Assembly: GCA_013204985.1 (NCBI GenBank)
Contig: JABMLG010000002.1
Coordinates: 434,001 to 498,000 of the forward strand
Length of the DNA: 64,000 nt
Direction of reading: 5' to 3'
From: Microbacteriaceae bacterium VKM Ac-2855
Lineage (GTDB): Bacteria > Actinomycetota > Actinomycetes > Actinomycetales > Microbacteriaceae
Positions 7,276 through 16,010 of this stretch are shown here, in pieces. The position numbers and the translations under genes are program-made. The notes beneath the pieces are model-generated. The model saw only the letters and a program-made list of their open reading frames with translations, was not told where the DNA came from and made no database searches. How positions within the stretch are numbered: position 1 is the stretch's first letter; every line of letters starts with the position of its first letter.

Positions 7276-8717
7276 CGCGATTCCTGTCGCGCGATCGCCT
7301 TCCGCGAGAACAACAGCGTGCCGACGAAGCCGATCACGAGGGCGAAGAGGACGCCGAGGTTCGCGTAAGCCCAGGCACCCTCACGCCCGCCGAGACCGAG
7401 GTCGAGCAGGTAACCCTCCCACGCGAAGCCGGGGGCGGTGCCGACGACGTACCCCCAGCCGATGGCGGTGCCGAGCGCGACGAGGACGACCGCGACGACG
7501 TTGACGCTGCCGTACCGGCCGCGAGGGTCGTGCAACGCAGCGTCGTCGTAGTCGCCGCGGCGCAGCAGCAGATCGGCGAGGAAGACGCCCAGCCAGGCGG
7601 CGATCGGCACGCCGAGCGTGATCAGGAACGCCTGGAACGGGCCGAGGAAGTCGGTCGAGAAGAACACGATGTAGATCGAGCCGAGGATCATCAACACGCC
7701 GTCGATGCCGGCGGCGACGGGGCGGGGAACGCGCAGCCCGGTGCTCATCAGGGCCAGGCCCGACGAGTAGATGTCGAGCACCGCGCCGCCGATCAGGCCC
7801 AGCAGGGCGACGATGATGAACGGAATCAGGAACCACACCGGCAGGATCGAAGCGAGCGCGCCGATCGGGTCGGCGACGATCGCATCGTTGAGCTCCTGCG
7901 AGGAACCCGCGAGCAGCAGGCCGAAGATCACGAGCACGATGGGGGCGAGGGCGCCGCCGACCGTGGTCCAGCCGACAACACCACGCGTGCTCGCGCTGCG
8001 CGGCAGGTAGCGGGAGTAGTCGGCCGCGGCGTTCACCCAGCCGAGACCGAAGCCCGTCATCATCAGCACCAGGCCACCGATGACCGCGCCGAGATCGCCG
8101 GACGGCAGGCTCGCCACGGCGCCGAGATCGATGTGGTCGAACACGAGGAAGACGTAGACCACGGTGAGCACGGCGGTGGCGATGGTGATCGCCAGCTGCA
8201 GCCGCATGATCAGCGTGAAGCCGAAGACCCCGGCGATCACGATCAGTGCGGCGACCACGATCAGAGCGACGACCTTGGTGGCGACCCCGCCGTTCCAGCC
8301 GAGCGTCTCGAAGACGGTCGCGGTGGCGAGCACGGCGAGCGAGGTGAGCACCGTCTCCCAACCGACTGTGAGGAGCCAGGAGATCACCGAGGGCAGGCGG
8401 TTTCCGTTCACCCCGAAGGCGGCTCGGCTCAGCACCATCGTCGGCGCAGACCCGCGTTTGCCCGCGATCGACACGAATCCGCAGAACAGGAAGGAAACCG
8501 CGATGCCGATGATGCCGACGATCGTGGCCTGCCAGAAGGAGATGCCGAAGCCCAGCAGGAAGGAGCCGTAGCTGAGGCCGAGCACCGAGACGTTCGCCGC
8601 GAACCACGGCCAGAAGAGGTCTCGGGGGAGTCCCTTGCGCTCCGACTCGGAGATCGTCTCGAGGCCGTTGAGCTCGATGCCGCCCTTCGCCTGGGCGGGT
8701 GCGATCGGATCCGTCAT
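7272..8717 (-). CDS. NCS1-family nucleobase/cytosine permease
   Basis: The 481-residue protein has about 12 membrane helices. The N-terminal WFAANVSVLGLSYGSFLLGFG segment, GKRGSAPTMVLSRAAFGVNGN and the later NAAADYSRYLPRSAS are signatures of NCS1 permeases for cytosine, purines, hydantoins or allantoin. It should be a cation-driven importer in the cytoplasmic membrane. The ATG at 8717 is chosen because the preceding in-frame sequence lacks family similarity. It is the first gene of an operon with the cysteine hydrolase, which points to a nitrogen-rich heterocycle or its ring-opened amide as the substrate. Confidence 0.9.
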   Translation of the reverse strand: MTDPIAPAQAKGGIELNGLETISESERKGLPRDLFWPWFAANVSVLGLSYGSFLLGFGISFWQATIVGIIGIAVSFLFCGFVSIAGKRGSAPTMVLSRAAFGVNGNRLPSVISWLLTVGWETVLTSLAVLATATVFETLGWNGGVATKVVALIVVAALIVIAGVFGFTLIMRLQLAITIATAVLTVVYVFLVFDHIDLGAVASLPSGDLGAVIGGLVLMMTGFGLGWVNAAADYSRYLPRSASTRGVVGWTTVGGALAPIVLVIFGLLLAGSSQELNDAIVADPIGALASILPVWFLIPFIIVALLGLIGGAVLDIYSSGLALMSTGLRVPRPVAAGIDGVLMILGSIYIVFFSTDFLGPFQAFLITLGVPIAAWLGVFLADLLLRRGDYDDAALHDPRGRYGSVNVVAVVLVALGTAIGWGYVVGTAPGFAWEGYLLDLGLGGREGAWAYANLGVLFALVIGFVGTLLFSRKAIARQESR

Positions 8718-8824
8718 GGGGTCCCCTCGGGTGCGATGGTGCCGAACGGCCACACCGGCCGACGATGACGACGCTAGCGGACACCCGTCGGGCGTGGGAC
8801 GGATGCCGGGCGTAGCGTGGAGGA

Positions 8825-9298
8825 ATGAGCGATATCGATGACCGGCTCGACGCCGTCTGGGCCCAGGATCTTCCCGAGGAGGAGCTGCGCGCGGCGATCG
8901 AAGCGATCGTGGCCGAGCTGCCGGCGGGGGACCCGATCGCGGACTTCGAGCGCGGCGGATCGTGGGACTCGACCGGTCATCCCGATCGCGCGGTGCCGCT
9001 GTACCGGGCGGCGCTCGCCGCCGGTCTCGACGGCAGCCGGCGTCGGCAGGCGACGATCCAGCTCGCCAGCTCGTTACGCAATCTCGGCGAGGTGCACGAG
9101 GCGATCGCACTGCTGGAGGACGAGGCGTCGGCCGTTTCCGACGATCTCGACGACGCCGTTCGCGTCTTCCTCGCGCTGGCGCTGACCGACGCGGGTCGCG
9201 AGCGCGAGGCCGTCGCTGTCCTCATCCGCACCGTCGCGCCGACGCTGCCGCGCTATCGGCGGTCGGCCGCCGCCTACGCGGATGCGCTGCTGGAATAG
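8825..9298 (+). CDS. Tetratricopeptide-repeat protein
   Basis: The 157-residue cytoplasmic protein begins MSDIDDRLDAVWAQ and contains paired helices of TPR type: HPDRAVPLYRAALAAGLDG, then RQATIQLASSLRNLGEVHEAI, then AVRVFLALALTDAGREREAV. The spacing of Leu/Ala/Gly positions fits two to three degenerate TPR units. It matches the small tetratricopeptide proteins common in actinobacteria; no partner is known. The gene is divergent from the NCS1 permease, 107 bp apart. Confidence 0.82.
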   Translation: MSDIDDRLDAVWAQDLPEEELRAAIEAIVAELPAGDPIADFERGGSWDSTGHPDRAVPLYRAALAAGLDGSRRRQATIQLASSLRNLGEVHEAIALLEDEASAVSDDLDDAVRVFLALALTDAGREREAVAVLIRTVAPTLPRYRRSAAAYADALLE

Positions 9299-9403
9299 CG
9301 CCCGTGCGCCGAGGGGTGCCTGTTCGTTGATGAAGCTGGACCGGCATCGCACCCCCGTGAACGGCGGGTTCAGCCGCATCCGACTGCATTGCCGTACAGG
9401 CCT

Positions 9404-9832
9404 TCAGGGGAGCAGCTGCTCGCGCAGCGTCGAGTCGCCCTCGAAGAGCACTCGCAGCGACTCCAGATCGTCGGCGACCGCCGCGCAATCCGCATCCCAC
9501 TGCTCGAACGTCATCCCATCACGCTTGCGGACGATGAACATCACCTCGGCGCCGTCGCCGTTCGGGATCACGCGCATCGGGTTCATCGTCGCCTGGCCGT
9601 CGGGCAGGGTGACCAGGTGGTCGAGCACGCCGAAATCGTTGTGCGGAGCGAAGGCGACCTCGACCCGACCCAGGGGCGAGGCGGCGAACCAGCGTCCCTC
9701 GACCTCCTCGATGGTCGACTCGGCGAGGCCGCGCGCCCACTCCGGGAGCTTCGACGGATTCGACACGTAGTCGTAGACCGCTTGAGCGGACGCTTCGATG
9801 ATGACCCCCACGGGTCGCGATTCGTACAACAT
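9404..9832 (-). CDS. SRPBCC-family protein
   Basis: The 142-residue product has the START/Bet v 1-like pattern: an N-terminal strand (VGVIIEASAQAVYDYVSNPSKLPEWARGL) with the typical W in P-x-x-W, central strands, and a C-terminal amphipathic helix with FEQWDADCAAVADDLESLRVLFE. Such proteins bind hydrophobic ligands and are often polyketide cyclase-like, but no reaction can be assigned. It is cytoplasmic and transcribed alone, divergent from the GNAT gene at 9875 (42 bp). Confidence 0.85.
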   Translation of the reverse strand: MLYESRPVGVIIEASAQAVYDYVSNPSKLPEWARGLAESTIEEVEGRWFAASPLGRVEVAFAPHNDFGVLDHLVTLPDGQATMNPMRVIPNGDGAEVMFIVRKRDGMTFEQWDADCAAVADDLESLRVLFEGDSTLREQLLP

Positions 9833-9874
9833 GCCTCCATTGTCGCCCGCTGCCGACGGCGGCAGGATGGAGCC

Positions 9875-10450
9875 ATGGCGTGGACCGGGATGGACGAGGC
9901 CGTCGAGTACGGCACGGGGCTGCTCGAGGGCGAGCGGATCCGGCTGCGCTCACTCGCCGATCCGGACCTGCCCGCTCTGGTGCGCTGGTGGGCCGACCCC
10001 GCGTGGGCGGTGCTGCAGCAGGGTGCGATCAGGCCGCAACGGGCGGAGCAGATCGCCGAACTCTTCCGGTCGTGGAGTATCAACTCGGATGCCTCCGCCG
10101 TGGGCTTCAGCGTGGAGGCGGGCGGCCAGTTGATCGGTCACGTCGCGCTGTTCGGTGCGGCGCTGCCGACACGGATCGGCACCCTCGGCATCGTGATCCG
10201 CCCCGAATTCGTGAGCAAGGGGCTCGGCACCGAAGCGTTGCGAACGGTGCTCCGCTACGGCTTCGCCGAGATGGGACTCAACAAGGTCGAGCTGCGGGTG
10301 TGGTCGTTCAACGAGCGGGCGATCGCGGCGTACGAGAAAGCCGGCTTCGTTCGCGAGGGCGTGCGTCGCGCCGCGACGTTCCATTCGGGGGCCTTTCACG
10401 ACGAAGTGCTCTACGGCATCCTCGCCGAGGAGTTCACCGCAGCGCGCTGA
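9875..10450 (+). CDS. GNAT-family N-acetyltransferase (RimJ/RimL type)
   Basis: The 191-residue product contains GERIRLRSLADPDLPALVRWWADP at the N-terminus, the acetyl-CoA loop region IVIRPEFVSKGLGTEALRTVL (Q/R-x-x-G-x-G/A-like), and NKVELRVWSFNERAIAAYEKAGF, motif B of RimL-type GNATs. It should acetylate a protein N-terminus or small amine. The ATG at 9875 is taken; ATG 9890 is an alternative. It converges with, and overlaps by 17 bases, the M20 peptidase gene. Confidence 0.88.
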   Translation: MAWTGMDEAVEYGTGLLEGERIRLRSLADPDLPALVRWWADPAWAVLQQGAIRPQRAEQIAELFRSWSINSDASAVGFSVEAGGQLIGHVALFGAALPTRIGTLGIVIRPEFVSKGLGTEALRTVLRYGFAEMGLNKVELRVWSFNERAIAAYEKAGFVREGVRRAATFHSGAFHDEVLYGILAEEFTAAR

Positions 10451-11624
10451 TCAGCAACGCCGCCAACTCGGTGCGCTCGAGCATCCCCGCGATGCTGGCG
10501 TGCTCGCCGCGGGCGTGCGCGCCCGAGCCGACCGGACCGAGTCCGTCCAGCACCGGCACCCCCAGGGCCGCGATCAGGTTGCCGTCGCTCGCGCCGCCGA
10601 CCGCCGTCTCGCCGATCGGGATGCCCGCCAGCCGAGCGACGCGCTCGGCGCGGCCGTAGAGCTCGACGACGGGCGGGGTGCGTTCGAAGACCGGCCGATG
10701 CCAGCTGCCGCGCACCTCGATGCGGATCCGTGCATCCGTTGCGCGCAGCGCGTTCATGGCCGCCTCGACGCGGGCAGCCTCGCCGCTGTTGGTGATGCGC
10801 GCTTCCAGCTCGAGTTGCACGTGGCCGGCGGTGACGTTGACCCGGCTGCCGCCGTGCAACAAGCCGATGTTCACGGTGGTTCCGGCGTCGGGATTCGCGA
10901 GCGCCAGGATCTGGGGGATCAGTTCGCCGAGTTCGTGGATCGCGCTGGCACCCTTCTCCGGCTCGACTCCGGCATGCGCCTCGACTCCGTAGACATCGAC
11001 CAGGAAGTGGCCGATGCCCTTGCGCGCCGTCTTCACCTTGTCGCCGAGCGCGCCTTCGAAGACGAGCGCGGCGGCGGCGCCGCGAGCCTCCTTCTCGAGG
11101 AACGGACGCGACGCGACGCTGCCGGTCTCCTCGTCGCCGTTGAACAGCATCCGCACGCACGGATGCGCCAGCCCGACGGAGCGCAGCGCCGCGACGGCCC
11201 AGACGATCTGCACGAGGCCGACCTTCATGTCGTAGGTGCCCGGACCGTGCAGGGTGTCGCCGTCGACGGCGAACGGCCAATTGCGCGTCGTTCCCGTGGG
11301 CCACACGGTGTCGTAGTGGCCGAGCAGGGCGACGAAGTGCTCCGGATCGCCGGCGTTCGTGAGCCGAACCGTCTCGGTGCCGGCGAAGGTCCACGAGGTG
11401 GTCGTGGGCGCATCCGGATGCGTGTCGTGCTCGATCGAGCGCGGCCGCCCCAGCCGTTCGCCGACCCAGTGCACCAGGTAGGAGTGCAACTCGGCCAGCG
11501 CCTCGAGCGAATCGCTGGGGCTCTCGATCATCACGAGGTGCCGGGCGTCGGCGATCATCTCGTCCCGGTGGTCGCGGAGGAAGGTGCGGAGGGATCCGGC
11601 GTCGGCCGCGGAGAGGGAGGTCAC
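10434..11624 (-). CDS. M20-family metallopeptidase (glutamate carboxypeptidase-like)
   Basis: The 396-residue product has the M20 zinc ligands and catalytic acids in order: HYDTVW (His103, Asp105), GPGTYDMKVG (Asp132), and NGDEETGS (Glu165/Glu166), with SDGNLIAALG and a late H-x-R-G-E-H motif. The dimerisation domain lies between. It resembles the CPG2 branch, which removes C-terminal glutamate or cleaves related amides. It has no signal peptide, so it is cytoplasmic. The GTG start overlaps the end of the small frame ending at 11621, so it may be cotranscribed with the HAD gene upstream. Confidence 0.9.
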   Translation of the reverse strand: MTSLSAADAGSLRTFLRDHRDEMIADARHLVMIESPSDSLEALAELHSYLVHWVGERLGRPRSIEHDTHPDAPTTTSWTFAGTETVRLTNAGDPEHFVALLGHYDTVWPTGTTRNWPFAVDGDTLHGPGTYDMKVGLVQIVWAVAALRSVGLAHPCVRMLFNGDEETGSVASRPFLEKEARGAAAALVFEGALGDKVKTARKGIGHFLVDVYGVEAHAGVEPEKGASAIHELGELIPQILALANPDAGTTVNIGLLHGGSRVNVTAGHVQLELEARITNSGEAARVEAAMNALRATDARIRIEVRGSWHRPVFERTPPVVELYGRAERVARLAGIPIGETAVGGASDGNLIAALGVPVLDGLGPVGSGAHARGEHASIAGMLERTELAALLISALR

Positions 11625-11920
11625 AGAGTCCGGACTACCAGAGTGGGCGGCGCGACGCGAATGCGCGGGTGCTGCAACGGCACCGGCGACGTGGTGGAGG
11701 CGGAGATCGTGACCGTGTGACGGCGGTGTGCTCGGTCGCCTGTCCCGTCGGTCGGCAGCGACACGGAGCGCAACGGCCGCCGCCGTTCGTGGCCCGGGTG
11801 ATTCCGGGGCTCGGCGTCGAGACCGAGGGCGTGGCCCCAGGCGCGAGCCGATCGACGGAGCGGGTCCGCATCGCGTTCGGCCGGCGAGAGCCGGTCACCG
11901 GCGTCGACGGACGTCGTCAC
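11621..11920 (-). CDS. Doubtful small coupled reading frame
   Basis: A 99-codon frame starts at GTG 11920, overlapping the HAD stop (GTGA), and ends in TGA that overlaps the GTG start of the M20 gene, so it exactly fills the gap in the operon with coupling at both ends. The composition argues against it: it is rich in Arg, His, Pro and Thr with no secondary-structure pattern, as expected of non-coding GC-rich DNA. The same 290 bp show no better frame on either strand. It may be a decayed gene or plain spacer. Confidence 0.2.
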   Translation of the reverse strand: MTTSVDAGDRLSPAERDADPLRRSARAWGHALGLDAEPRNHPGHERRRPLRSVSLPTDGTGDRAHRRHTVTISASTTSPVPLQHPRIRVAPPTLVVRTL

Positions 11921-12576
11921 TCCGCGAACGGACTCGTGTCGAGCTCGCGCAGGAGCGAAGCGACGTCGTCGTACACCGCGATCGCGCCGGCGTCACGCAG
12001 TTCCGCCTCCGCGATGCCCCCGCTCGTCACCGCGATGCAACGCACGCCGGCGCGGGCGGCCGCTTCGATGTCCCAGACGGTGTCGCCGACGAACAGCGCA
12101 TCCCCCGGGGCCGTGCCGGCCTTCTTCAGGGCCGACTCGACGATGCCGGGCTCGGGCTTCGCCGTCTCGACGTCGCCCGAACTCGTCACGTCGGCGACGA
12201 CGTGGTCGGCGCTGAGCACCCGCCGCAGCTGCTCCAGCTCGTCTTCGGGGGCCGATGTCGCCAGAACCACGGTCATGCCCCGGTCGGCGAGCGTTTCCAA
12301 CAGCTCGCGGGCACCGTCGAAGCTGCGCAGTCTGTCGGCCAGACCGTCGTAGTACTCGCCGTGCAGGCCCGACGCGTGATCGCCGATCTCGGCGGCCACC
12401 TCCTCGCCGACCAGGGTGTCGAGAAGCTTCGCCGAATCCATCCCGATGCAGCGATGGATGCGCCACGCGTCCGTCGGGTGACCGACCTCGGCGAGGGCGT
12501 GCGCCCACGCTTCGACGTGGAGGTAGTTGGAGTCGATGAGGGTGCCGTCGATGTCGAAGAGCGCTGCGGAGACCAT
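11917..12576 (-). CDS. HAD-family hydrolase (phosphoglycolate phosphatase-like)
   Basis: The 219-residue product carries HAD motif I FDIDGTLIDSN (nucleophile and acid Asp), motif II in VVLATSA, and motif IV GDTVWDIEAA, with a helical cap between (EAWAHALAEVG and GLADRLRSF). This layout fits subfamily I phosphatases of the beta-phosphoglucomutase/phosphoglycolate phosphatase type acting on a small phosphorylated metabolite. The ATG at 12576 directly precedes motif I; a GTG six codons upstream is possible. It heads a minus-strand run towards the M20 gene. Confidence 0.88.
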   Translation of the reverse strand: MVSAALFDIDGTLIDSNYLHVEAWAHALAEVGHPTDAWRIHRCIGMDSAKLLDTLVGEEVAAEIGDHASGLHGEYYDGLADRLRSFDGARELLETLADRGMTVVLATSAPEDELEQLRRVLSADHVVADVTSSGDVETAKPEPGIVESALKKAGTAPGDALFVGDTVWDIEAAARAGVRCIAVTSGGIAEAELRDAGAIAVYDDVASLLRELDTSPFAE

Positions 12577-12695
12577 TCGACCAGCCTTCGGCACCCGGCC
12601 GACCGCGGCAAGGGGGTCGACAGGCCCGACGTCGGTGTCGGCAGTCGTGATGAACCGAAAAGCCCGCCGCTACGTTGTCTCAAGAGAGGTGAGGG

Positions 12696-13205
12696 ATGTC
12701 CGAGGATCAAGCCGCGCTGCTACGTGCACTGCACGACGAGCATGGGCCTGCGCTCTGGCGCTTCGTGCTGCGCCTCACCGGCGACCGGCAATTCGCCGAG
12801 GACGTCGTGCAGGAGGCGCTGTTGCGCGCATGGAAGCATCCGGAGATCCTCGCCCAGGGCGAAGCCGCCGCGCGCTCCTGGCTCTACACGGTCTCGCGCA
12901 ACATCGTCATCGACGACCGACGCAGCGCCCGGCACAACCACGAGTTCGGCACCGACGAGGTGCCCGAACGTGCGAGCGCCGACCGCTCGGACGCGGTGCT
13001 GGACACCTGGCTCGTATCCGACGCGCTCAGCGAGCTCAGCCTCGACCACCGCACGGTCATCGTGCACGCGTACTACGGCGGCCGCACGGTCAGCGAGATC
13101 GCCCAATTGCTCGACATCGCCCCGGGAACGGTCAAGTCGAGGATGCACTACGGGATGCGAGCGCTGAAGCTCGCTCTGCAGGAGAGAGGGGTGACGGAGC
13201 TGTGA
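12696..13205 (+). CDS. ECF-type RNA polymerase sigma factor
   Basis: The 169-residue protein has sigma region 2 (LWRFVLRLTGDRQFAEDVVQEALLRAW, then SWLYTVSRNIVIDDRR) and region 4 (LSELSLDHRTVIVHAYYGG followed by the helix-turn-helix TVSEIAQLLDIAPGTVKSRM). It lacks regions 1 and 3, as usual in ECF factors, and resembles SigL/SigK-like actinobacterial groups with zinc anti-sigma partners. The stop overlaps the start of the anti-sigma gene (GTGA), so the pair is translationally coupled. It should bind core polymerase and activate a small regulon when released. Confidence 0.93.
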   Translation: MSEDQAALLRALHDEHGPALWRFVLRLTGDRQFAEDVVQEALLRAWKHPEILAQGEAAARSWLYTVSRNIVIDDRRSARHNHEFGTDEVPERASADRSDAVLDTWLVSDALSELSLDHRTVIVHAYYGGRTVSEIAQLLDIAPGTVKSRMHYGMRALKLALQERGVTEL

Positions 13206-13927
13206 GCACCGACCGTTACCGCGACTGGGATGGCGCGTACATCCTGGGATCGTTGTCCGGCGTCGAGCGGCGCGAGTACGAGCGGCACCTCGCCGACTGC
13301 GCGGAGTGCCGAGCAGCGGTCGCGGAGTTCGTCGCGCTGCCGGGTCTGCTGGCCCAGGTTCCGGCTGAGGAGGCGCAGCGGATGCTCGGCGCCGAGCCCG
13401 CACCGCTCGCCGAGTCGCCGGAATCCGCTCCGCCGTCGCTCCTGTCGCGCTTGTCTTCGGCGGCCGCGTCCGCTCGGCGACGCACCCGCGTGCAGGTGGC
13501 CGGGCTGGTCGCCGCAGCAGCGCTCGTCTCGGCCGCTGCAGCTGTCGCGATCCCGCTCGCGACCGCTCCGACGACGCCGCAGCCGACCGGGTACGAGGTA
13601 GCTCTCGACGCGCTGCCCGGCGTGCCGGTCACCGCATCGGTCACCTTCGTGCCCGAGGCCTGGGGCACGCGCATCGACATGGATTGCAGCTACGCCGAGC
13701 TCTCGGATTCCGCTTCGCCTCCGCCGTACGGCGAGACGCCGCGGTGGCAGTACGTGATGTATGTGACGGATGCGCAGGGCGAGGAGTATCCGATCGGCTC
13801 CTGGACCTCGACCCCCGGCAGCACCATGCATCCGTCGCTGGCGACGGGGCTCGCGATCGACGACATCGTCTCGGTCGACGTGCGCACGGCCACGACCGGG
13901 AGGATCATCTTGACCGGAGCACCGTGA
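13202..13927 (+). CDS. Membrane-bound zinc-type anti-sigma factor
   Basis: The 241-residue product starts with a ZAS-like domain: His29, Cys33 and Cys36 in RHLADCAECRAAV. A basic linker and one membrane helix (about residues 98-120) follow, and the C-terminal 120 residues are outside the cell as an Ig-like domain of the RskA type (GIPVTASVTF-like strand, WQYVMYV, GSWTSTPGS). It holds the coupled sigma factor at the membrane until an external signal triggers proteolysis or release. The GTG start at 13202 overlaps the sigma stop; the frame upstream of it is a shadow. Confidence 0.9.
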   Translation: MSTDRYRDWDGAYILGSLSGVERREYERHLADCAECRAAVAEFVALPGLLAQVPAEEAQRMLGAEPAPLAESPESAPPSLLSRLSSAAASARRRTRVQVAGLVAAAALVSAAAAVAIPLATAPTTPQPTGYEVALDALPGVPVTASVTFVPEAWGTRIDMDCSYAELSDSASPPPYGETPRWQYVMYVTDAQGEEYPIGSWTSTPGSTMHPSLATGLAIDDIVSVDVRTATTGRIILTGAP

Positions 13928-14004
13928 TGCGTCCGGAGCGCGAGAGATGAGTGCCGAGCGGAATTCCCAGCCTGTCGACGCCATCTCTGAGTACCCTCTC
14001 AGCC

Positions 14005-14703
14005 ATGACGATCGCGACTTCCGCCCTCGCCCCTGCCTCCACCTCCGACAACATCGAGAACCTCGATGGACTGGTCGGCATCGCCGCCCGCGTCATCGCC
14101 GCGCTCGGTGAAGTCGGCGTCGGCCTGCTGACCTTCATCGAGACGGTGTTCCCGCCGATCCCGAGCGAGGTGGTTCTGCCGCTGGCGGGATTCATCGCCC
14201 AGCAAGGTCGGATGAACCTCGTGCTCGTGATGGTCACGGCGACCCTCGGCGCCTACCTCGGCGCGCTGCTGCTGTACGAGCTCGGTCGCCGCATCGGCAC
14301 GGAGCGAACTGTCGCTGCGATGTCGAAGCTTCCCCTCGTCGACCGTGAGGACTTCGAGAAGGCCGTCGAGTGGTTCCGCAAACACGGCACCTGGGCGGTC
14401 CTGTTCGGCCGGCTGCTGCCCGGGGTGCGCAGTCTGATCTCGCTGCCGGCGGGTGCAGAGCGGATGAATCTCTGGCTCTTCAGCGCCCTCACGATCGTCG
14501 GATCCGGTATCTGGAACGGTCTGCTGATCGGCCTCGGCGCGGCCCTCGGCACCCAGTACGAACTCGTCGACCAGTACTCGGGCCTGCTCGATTACGCCAT
14601 CTACACGATCGTGGGGGTGCTGCTCGCGGTGCTGATCGTGCGCCGGGTGCGTCGTTCGCGGCGTGAACGCGCCAAGGTCGGCGCCGGGCGCCACGGCGAC
14701 TGA
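14005..14703 (+). CDS. DedA-family membrane protein
   Basis: The 232-residue protein contains ETVFPPIPSEVVLPLAGF, the DedA signature, then a re-entrant helix pair, FRKHGTWAVLFGRLLPGVRSLISLPAG (the F/Y-G-R-x-x-P-G-x-R motif), and two C-terminal helices ending in a basic tail. DedA proteins act in the cytoplasmic membrane in lipid carrier recycling (undecaprenyl phosphate or phospholipid flipping) and envelope homeostasis. The ATG at 14005 is preferred over an upstream GTG. The stop lies inside a 16-bp tandem repeat. Confidence 0.92.
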   Translation: MTIATSALAPASTSDNIENLDGLVGIAARVIAALGEVGVGLLTFIETVFPPIPSEVVLPLAGFIAQQGRMNLVLVMVTATLGAYLGALLLYELGRRIGTERTVAAMSKLPLVDREDFEKAVEWFRKHGTWAVLFGRLLPGVRSLISLPAGAERMNLWLFSALTIVGSGIWNGLLIGLGAALGTQYELVDQYSGLLDYAIYTIVGVLLAVLIVRRVRRSRRERAKVGAGRHGD

Positions 14704-14742
14704 ACCTCTCGGCGACTGAACCTCACGGCGACTGAACCTCAC
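14695..14742 (+). repeat. 16-bp tandem repeat carrying the DedA stop codon
   Basis: GGCGACTGAACCTCTC is followed by two copies of GGCGACTGAACCTCAC. The first unit contains the TGA stop of the DedA gene, so the stop context is triplicated, as at 6681. Confidence 0.92.
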
Positions 14743-14808
14743 CCCGCGAGATGCCTTGTATGCACGCGTTCTGCGGCGTGTCGCGTGCAGAAGAGGCATC
14801 TCGCGGGG
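14742..14808. repeat. Intergenic palindrome between dedA and the LacI gene
   Basis: CCCCGCGAGATGCCT at 14742-14756 pairs with AGGCATCTCGCGGGG at 14794-14808; an inner arm TGCACGCG pairs with CGCGTGCA. It may terminate dedA transcription and sits just upstream of the LacI start. Its design is like the subfamily A/B palindromes, but the sequence is different. Confidence 0.85.
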
Positions 14809-14826
14809 AGCACGTAGAGTCGAAGG

Positions 14827-15915
14827 ATGAGCAACGGCGCACCGACGGTCTACGACGTCGCGGCTCGGGCGGAGGTCTCGATCGCCACTGTTTCGCGCGT
14901 GCTGACGAATCGGTCCACGGTGCGCGAGGCGACTGCCGAGCGTGTGCTCGCGGCGGTGCGCGAACTCGGTTACGTGCCCAGCGGCAGCGCCCGAGGCCTG
15001 GCCGCGAAGCGCACCGGCGTCGTCGGCATCGTGCTGCCCGACCACGCCGACACCGTCGCGCCGGTGGGCGGGCTGCCGCCGTTGCGAGTCGGCTCGGCCG
15101 AGGTGCCCATCCTGCGCGACGATGGCACGACCTCGCAGCGCTCGCCGAACCTGTACTACGACGAGGTGCTCCGCGGCGCCGAGGCGGAGGCCTGGCAGCA
15201 GGGGCTCGGTCTGATGATCGCGGCGGGGCGAGCGGATGTGCGCTCCGGGCTCGCGACGTCGGTCGCGGGTCGGGTGGATGCGCTCGCGATCTTCGTCGGA
15301 ACGCTGCCGGACGATGCGATCGAGCACGTCGCGCGCCGGGTGCCGGTTGTGCTCCTGGCCGGTCTCCGCGGGCACACCGACCTCGATCATGTGGGCGCCA
15401 ACAACATCGAAGGAATGCGCACCCTCGTGCGGTACGCCCTCGAGTCGCGCGCGACGGCGTCGGTCGTGTACGTCGACGGCTCGGTTGACGCTCCGGATGC
15501 GCGTGATCGGCTCGTAGGCTTCCGCGCCGGTGTGGCGGATGCGGCAGCGGATCCCTCCGTCCGGATCGAGCAGGGTGACTTCAGCCGCGCCTCCGGTCGG
15601 GCCGCCGCGGAGCGGATCCTGCAGAGCGGGGTGCCGGACCTGGTCGTCTGCGCGAACGACCAGACCGCGCTCGGGGTGCTCGACCGCTTCGCCGAGGCCG
15701 GGGTCGCGGTGCCTGGTCGGACGCGGGTCACCGGCTTCGACGGCATCGAGGCCGGGCGCCTCGCCACCCCGCGCCTGACGACGGTGCACCAGCCGATGTT
15801 CGAACTCGGTCGCCTCGCCATCGCGACCCTGACCGAGCGCTTGGCCGAACCGAGCCTGCCCCCTCGCTCGCTGCTGCTACCCGTCGAGGTCCTCATCCGC
15901 GATACCTGCCCCTGA
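14827..15915 (+). CDS. LacI-family transcriptional regulator of the beta-glucoside locus
   Basis: The 362-residue protein has the N-terminal helix-turn-helix TVYDVAARAEVSIATVSRVL (residues 7-26) with the hinge GYVPSGSARGLA, then a periplasmic-binding-protein-like sensor domain ending FDGIEAGRLATPRLTTVHQP, typical of LacI/GalR proteins. About 25 extra residues occur after the first strand of the sensor domain (PVGGLPPLRVGSAEVPIL). It precedes the ABC importer and beta-glucosidase genes in the same direction, so it most likely represses them through the palindrome at 16024-16039 and is released by a sugar. Confidence 0.92.
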   Translation: MSNGAPTVYDVAARAEVSIATVSRVLTNRSTVREATAERVLAAVRELGYVPSGSARGLAAKRTGVVGIVLPDHADTVAPVGGLPPLRVGSAEVPILRDDGTTSQRSPNLYYDEVLRGAEAEAWQQGLGLMIAAGRADVRSGLATSVAGRVDALAIFVGTLPDDAIEHVARRVPVVLLAGLRGHTDLDHVGANNIEGMRTLVRYALESRATASVVYVDGSVDAPDARDRLVGFRAGVADAAADPSVRIEQGDFSRASGRAAAERILQSGVPDLVVCANDQTALGVLDRFAEAGVAVPGRTRVTGFDGIEAGRLATPRLTTVHQPMFELGRLAIATLTERLAEPSLPPRSLLLPVEVLIRDTCP

Positions 15916-15920
15916 CCCGC

Positions 15921-16000
15921 TCTTGCGAGGGACCCCTGCTGTGCGCGCGGGACCCGCCCTGGGCGGGTCCGACGCGCACAGGGCGGGTCCCTCGCAAGAA
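15921..16000. repeat. Dispersed intergenic palindrome, subfamily A copy 2
   Basis: TCTTGCGAGGGACCC (15921) pairs with GGGTCCCTCGCAAGA near 15999, with inner arms CTGTGCGCG / CGCGCACAG and GGACCCGCCC / GGGCGGGTCC. It begins six bases after the LacI stop and ends 10 bases before the -35 box of the next promoter. Confidence 0.9.
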
Positions 16001-16010
16001 GGGGTCGGCC

